From Pseudomonas capeferrum (GTDB lineage Bacteria > Pseudomonadota > Gammaproteobacteria > Pseudomonadales > Pseudomonadaceae): a stretch of DNA of 64,000 bases. This document shows, in pieces, positions 60,976-64,000 of the stretch. A program made the position numbers and the translations under genes. The notes under the pieces are model-generated. The model was not told where the DNA came from, did no database searches, and saw only the letters and a list, made by a program, of their open reading frames with translations. Positions within the stretch are counted from its first letter, which is position 1; each line of letters begins with the position of its first letter. Location: NCBI RefSeq assembly GCF_013523055.1, contig NZ_JAAMQM010000019.1, positions 62,001-126,000 on the forward strand. The letters are read 5' to 3'.

Positions 60976-61788
60976 ATGAATGAACCGATTCTTGTGCACC
61001 GCGATGGTCCGGTGCTAGTGCTGTCAAACAACAATCCGGCTGCACGCAACGCCCTGACCCCCGACTTCTACACAGCGCTCCCCGAACGGCTGGCCTACGC
61101 CCAGGCCGACCCGGAGATTGGCGCAATCGTCTTGACCGGCATAGGGGGAACATTCTGCGCGGGAGGGGACCTGAACCGCCTGGCCTCGCGACGCACGATG
61201 ACGCCGCCAGCTCGCCGGAGGAACCTCGAAGCCCTGCATGACCTGATTCGCGCAATCCAGAACTGCAGCAAACCGGTGATTGCCGCGGTCGAGGGTGCGG
61301 CGGCCGGTGCCGGCCTGTCGATTGCGCTGGCCTGCGACATGTTGGTCGCCGCGCGTGACGCCTCGTTCTCGGTCGCATACGTAAAGGTTGGCCTCACGCC
61401 TGATGGCGGTGCAACCGCCTTCCTCTCTGAGTTTGTCTCCCGGCAGGTATTGACAGAGCTATGCCTGACGGGCGAACGCATCAGCGGCGAACGCCTGCAT
61501 TCCCTGGGCGCCATTAATTGCTTGGTCGACACCGGGGAGGCCTGTTCAGTGGCCATTGCCCTGGCGACCAGCACTGCCAACGGTCCACAACGGGCGATGG
61601 GGCGCATCAAAGAGCTCTGCCGTCATGCCAGCTGGGCGACGCTCGAGGAACAACTCGAGCTGGAAGCCCGGCACATGGTCCAGTCATTGGGCGACGACGA
61701 AGCAGCTGAAGGCATCAGTGCCTTCCTGGCTAAACGTCCGACTGACTTTTCACGCCTGCGTCAGAACGGCGCCAAGACCCGCTGTTGA
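60976..61788 (+). CDS. enoyl-CoA hydratase/isomerase (PaaG-like)
   Basis: The product has 270 residues from the ATG at 60976, preceded by GGAGTTAAAG. It is of the crotonase family: ARNALTPDFYTALPERLAYA, GGTFCAGGDLNRLASRRTMT, GAAAGAGLSIALACDMLVAA, and YVKVGLTPDGGATAFLSEFV, in which an Asp stands where many hydratases carry the second Glu, as in isomerase-like PaaG members. It may shift a double bond or act on a ring-type CoA ester. It precedes the CoA ligase gene, which has its own IclR-type operator. Confidence 0.9.
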   Translation: MNEPILVHRDGPVLVLSNNNPAARNALTPDFYTALPERLAYAQADPEIGAIVLTGIGGTFCAGGDLNRLASRRTMTPPARRRNLEALHDLIRAIQNCSKPVIAAVEGAAAGAGLSIALACDMLVAARDASFSVAYVKVGLTPDGGATAFLSEFVSRQVLTELCLTGERISGERLHSLGAINCLVDTGEACSVAIALATSTANGPQRAMGRIKELCRHASWATLEEQLELEARHMVQSLGDDEAAEGISAFLAKRPTDFSRLRQNGAKTRC

Positions 61789-61842
61789 GCCCACGCCCAG
61801 TTACCGACCTCAAGCTTGAGGTGTGTCACATATCAGAACACT

Positions 61843-61859
61843 GTTTCACTATGCGGAAC
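61843..61859. promoter_or_regulatory. third IclR-type operator, upstream of the CoA ligase gene
   Basis: GTTTCACTATGCGGAAC matches 14 of 17 positions of the identical pair at 55064 and 55226. It lies 116 bp before the CoA ligase start, which places this gene in the same regulon. Confidence 0.68.
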
Positions 61860-61974
61860 TACATTCCGATAATTTGACCTCTGCGAATCCAATATGCGAA
61901 TATCGCTGCTAAAGCGATAAAAAACCTCAGGCACATCGATTAACCCAAGTCCAAACACAATAAGGGTTCTTAGA

Positions 61975-63648
61975 ATGTTCAACCGTCATCTCCCTTACTG
62001 GCCCAAGGATTTACCCCACCACCTGACGCTTCCGGTCACCAGCCTCTTCCGCAACCTGGAGACGTCCGCCAGGCGCTACCCTGACAAGACGGCGATCATC
62101 TACTACGACACGCTCATCAGCTATTCCCAGTTGCTCGACGAAGTCGAACGCCTGGCAGGCTATTTCCAGTCCCAGGGAGTCAAGCGTGGAGACCGCGTGC
62201 TGCTGTGCATGCAGAACTCTCCACAGTTCATCATCACCTACTACGCTGTGCTGCGCGCCGACGCCATGGTGGTGCCGTTGAACCCCATGAGCCGCGCCGC
62301 CGAGCTGGAACACTATTTGGCGGACACCGAGGCGCGCATGATGGTGTGTGCCCAGGATCTCGCGCCCTTTATCACACCCATGATTGGCCGCTTCCAGCTT
62401 CAGCAAGTGGTCATCACGGCTTATTCCCAGTACCTGCGCAGCAGCACCGACCTACCCTTGGCACCAGAGCTGCGGGTCGAGGCGGCAATCGCACTAGCAC
62501 CCGGCGTAGTCGAGTGGCAGACCGCGCTCGATTGCGGGCAGCGCCCCGGTCCGCACCTCAGTGGTCCGGATGACCATTGCGCAATGGTTTACAGCTCCGG
62601 CACCACCGGTGTCCCCAAGGGTTGCGTTCATACTCACCGCTCGGTGATGGCGACTGCCGTTCAGCGTCAGACCTGGCTGCTGCTCAACTGCGAGGACGTA
62701 ATACTCGCCACTCTGCCGCTGTTCCACGTTGCCGGCATGCAATCATCAATGAACGGGCCGATTTTCATTGGCGCTTGCATGGTGATCATGACCCGCTGGA
62801 ACCGCGAGGTCGCAGCCGAGTTGATGCAGCGCTACCGCGTCAGCTGCTGGTCCAACATCGTCACCATGGCGGTGGATTTTCTGACTCAAGACAATCTCGA
62901 GCGCTTCGATCTTTCCAGTCTGAGGAATATTGGCGGTGGTGGCGCAGCCATGCCCGGCCCAGTCAAGGAAAGGCTCAAGCAGCTGTTCGGGCTGGACTAT
63001 ATCGAGGGTTACGGCTTGTCAGAAACCATGGCCGCTACGCATATGAATCCCAAAGCGCGCAGTAAATCGCAATGCCTGGGTATTCCGGCGTTCGACGTGG
63101 ATTCACGGGTGATCGACAGTACCACCGGTCAAGAGCTGCAGCCCAATGAGGTGGGAGAAATCGTCTGTCATGGGCCACAGGTGTTCAAGGGCTATTGGAA
63201 GCTCGCGGAGGAAACTGAAAAGGCCTTTATCGAGTTGAACGGCAAACGCTTTCTACGCACCGGTGACCTTGGCTACTACGACGAAGAGGGCTACTTCTTC
63301 ATGGTCGATCGGATCAAGCGAATGATCAATGCCTCTGGCTACAAGGTCTGGCCATCGGAGGTCGAGAGCCTGATGTACCGACACCCTGCGATCAGCCAGT
63401 GTTGCGTCATCTCTTCCCCCGATCAACGCCGGGGCGAAACCGTGAAGGCATTGGTGACCCTGCATCTCGGACACCAGGGCACTAGCGCCGCCGCCATCAT
63501 TGAGTGGTGCAAGGACAATATGGCGGCCTACAAGGTGCCCTCCTCCATCGAATTCCGCTCGCATCTGGCGCAGTCGGCTTCCGGCAAGCTGCTCTGGCGC
63601 CAGTTGCAGGACGAAGAGTGGTCCCGGTGCGCGGCAGTGAACTCATAG
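61975..63648 (+). CDS. AMP-dependent acyl-CoA ligase
   Basis: The product has 557 residues of the ANL superfamily. The P-loop is MVYSSGTTGVPKGCVHTHRS, then YIEGYGLSETMAATHMNPKA, the adenylate-binding TGDLGYYDEEGYFFMVDRIK and the C-terminal lysine in SASGKLLWRQLQDEE. It joins an organic acid to CoA with ATP. The start follows AAGGGTTCTTAG, a weak site. The gene lies before a thiolase and after the hydratase, under an IclR-type operator. The substrate is probably a fatty, aromatic or alicyclic acid; the pocket residues do not decide. Confidence 0.94.
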   Translation: MFNRHLPYWPKDLPHHLTLPVTSLFRNLETSARRYPDKTAIIYYDTLISYSQLLDEVERLAGYFQSQGVKRGDRVLLCMQNSPQFIITYYAVLRADAMVVPLNPMSRAAELEHYLADTEARMMVCAQDLAPFITPMIGRFQLQQVVITAYSQYLRSSTDLPLAPELRVEAAIALAPGVVEWQTALDCGQRPGPHLSGPDDHCAMVYSSGTTGVPKGCVHTHRSVMATAVQRQTWLLLNCEDVILATLPLFHVAGMQSSMNGPIFIGACMVIMTRWNREVAAELMQRYRVSCWSNIVTMAVDFLTQDNLERFDLSSLRNIGGGGAAMPGPVKERLKQLFGLDYIEGYGLSETMAATHMNPKARSKSQCLGIPAFDVDSRVIDSTTGQELQPNEVGEIVCHGPQVFKGYWKLAEETEKAFIELNGKRFLRTGDLGYYDEEGYFFMVDRIKRMINASGYKVWPSEVESLMYRHPAISQCCVISSPDQRRGETVKALVTLHLGHQGTSAAAIIEWCKDNMAAYKVPSSIEFRSHLAQSASGKLLWRQLQDEEWSRCAAVNS

Positions 63649-63696
63649 CGCTCGCAGAGCGATCATTCTCCTATTACCTGCACAGGAACCTGATTG

Positions 63697-64000
63697 ATGT
63701 CTGACGCAGTTATCGTCTCGACCGCACGCACGGCGTTGGGAAAATCCTACCGTGGCGCTCTGAACAACACCCACAGCATCGACCTGGCCGGACATGTGAT
63801 TCGCCATGCCGTGGCCCGGGCCGGCATTGATCCGCAGCTGGTTGAGGATGTGATTCTCGGCGCATCCTTCCATGAAGGCGCCCAGGGCAAAAACATGGCG
63901 CGCCTGGCGGCCATTCGTGGCGGCCTGAGCACCTCGACCGCGGGCCTGTCGATCAACCGGTTCTGCAGTTCGGGCCTGCAAGCCATCGCCCTGGCCGCCC
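63697..64000 (+). CDS. thiolase, N-terminal part (runs off window)
   Basis: The open frame starts at 63697 ([20 protein letters not shown]) with CAGGAACC upstream and runs past the end. It contains [20 protein letters not shown] and the active-site cysteine in [16 protein letters not shown]. The sequence is that of an acetyl-CoA acetyltransferase of the FadA/thiolase group. It follows the CoA ligase gene by 48 bp, so it probably belongs to the same operon and is a second thiolase beside the one at 51505. Confidence 0.92.
   Translation, partial: MSDAVIVSTARTALGKSYRGALNNTHSIDLAGHVIRHAVARAGIDPQLVEDVILGASFHEGAQGKNMARLAAIRGGLSTSTAGLSINRFCSSGLQAIALAA

Overview
The window looks like chromosome of a Pseudomonas of the putida/fluorescens type. 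Pointers are the 64-residue Pseudomonas-type metallothionein, a full-length LigD (phosphoesterase-ligase-polymerase), a DUF6555-like small protein, the cobalamin-independent methionine synthase, high-GC coding sequence and rich aromatic/organic-acid catabolism. No rRNA, tRNA or CRISPR array was seen.

Layout. (1) 1-16.7 kb is housekeeping and stress-type chromosome: an acyl-CoA dehydrogenase fragment, a small membrane protein and ligD in overlapping order on the minus strand; an acidic protein plus metallothionein; a tightly overlapping operon DUF72 - EEP nuclease - cardiolipin synthase - YbhN-type membrane protein; a ClpP-like protease, a NUDIX hydrolase, a zinc alcohol dehydrogenase, metE, a DUF3597 protein and a Tus-like replication-terminus-binding protein. 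(2) 17.0-20.6 kb has an IS5-family insertion sequence with a -1 frameshift and a divergent LysR regulator / serine beta-lactamase-like hydrolase pair. (3) 20.66-37.63 kb is an integrative element of about 17 kb. It carries the four-gene recombination module intA-tfp-intB-cds4 (three tyrosine-recombinase-fold proteins plus a small coiled-coil protein, as in strand-biased circularizing elements and distantly Tn554), and is flanked by copies of a 22-bp core made of two conserved 8-bp arms around a different 6-bp spacer. Its cargo is anti-phage in character: an Ec67-like retron (RT-TOPRIM fusion with a predicted msr-msd RNA), a Thoeris operon (SIR2-SLOG ThsA with three flanking TIR proteins) plus a fourth TIR gene on the other strand, a 584-aa protein with a HEPN-type R-x4-H motif, a gene split by an in-frame TGA, and a remnant of a DUF4297-type nuclease. 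(4) 37.7-38.4 kb is gene debris: a frameshifted 3' part of a porin paralogous to the intact porin next door, then a 9-bp tandem repeat. (5) 38.4-49.9 kb is a catabolic operon on the minus strand: two-component flavin monooxygenase, pyruvate dehydrogenase E1 and E2, a VOC extradiol-type dioxygenase, a fumarylacetoacetase-family hydrolase, a SnoaL-like protein and a porin. A TetR regulator is divergent, with repeated palindromic sites between them. (6) 50.2-64 kb is a beta-oxidation-type organic-acid cluster (CoA ligase, type III CoA transferase, acyl-CoA dehydrogenase, two enoyl-CoA hydratases, 3-hydroxyacyl-CoA dehydrogenase, two thiolases, MFS transporter). It is organised around an IclR regulator and three near-identical GTTTCGCTATACGAAAC palindromes.

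How it fits together. In the defence island, the TIR proteins should sense phage and make a cyclic ADP-ribose-type signal that activates the NADase ThsA; the retron RT-TOPRIM and the HEPN protein would be independent abortive-infection modules, and the recombinase module would move the whole set. In the catabolic half, the first operon can convert a phenolic compound by hydroxylation, ring cleavage and hydrolysis to a 2-oxoacid such as pyruvate, which its own PDH E1/E2 would feed to acetyl-CoA; the second activates an acid to its CoA thioester and shortens it to acetyl-CoA. Substrates of both are inferred, not shown. All function calls rest on reading the translations and motifs; no database search was run.
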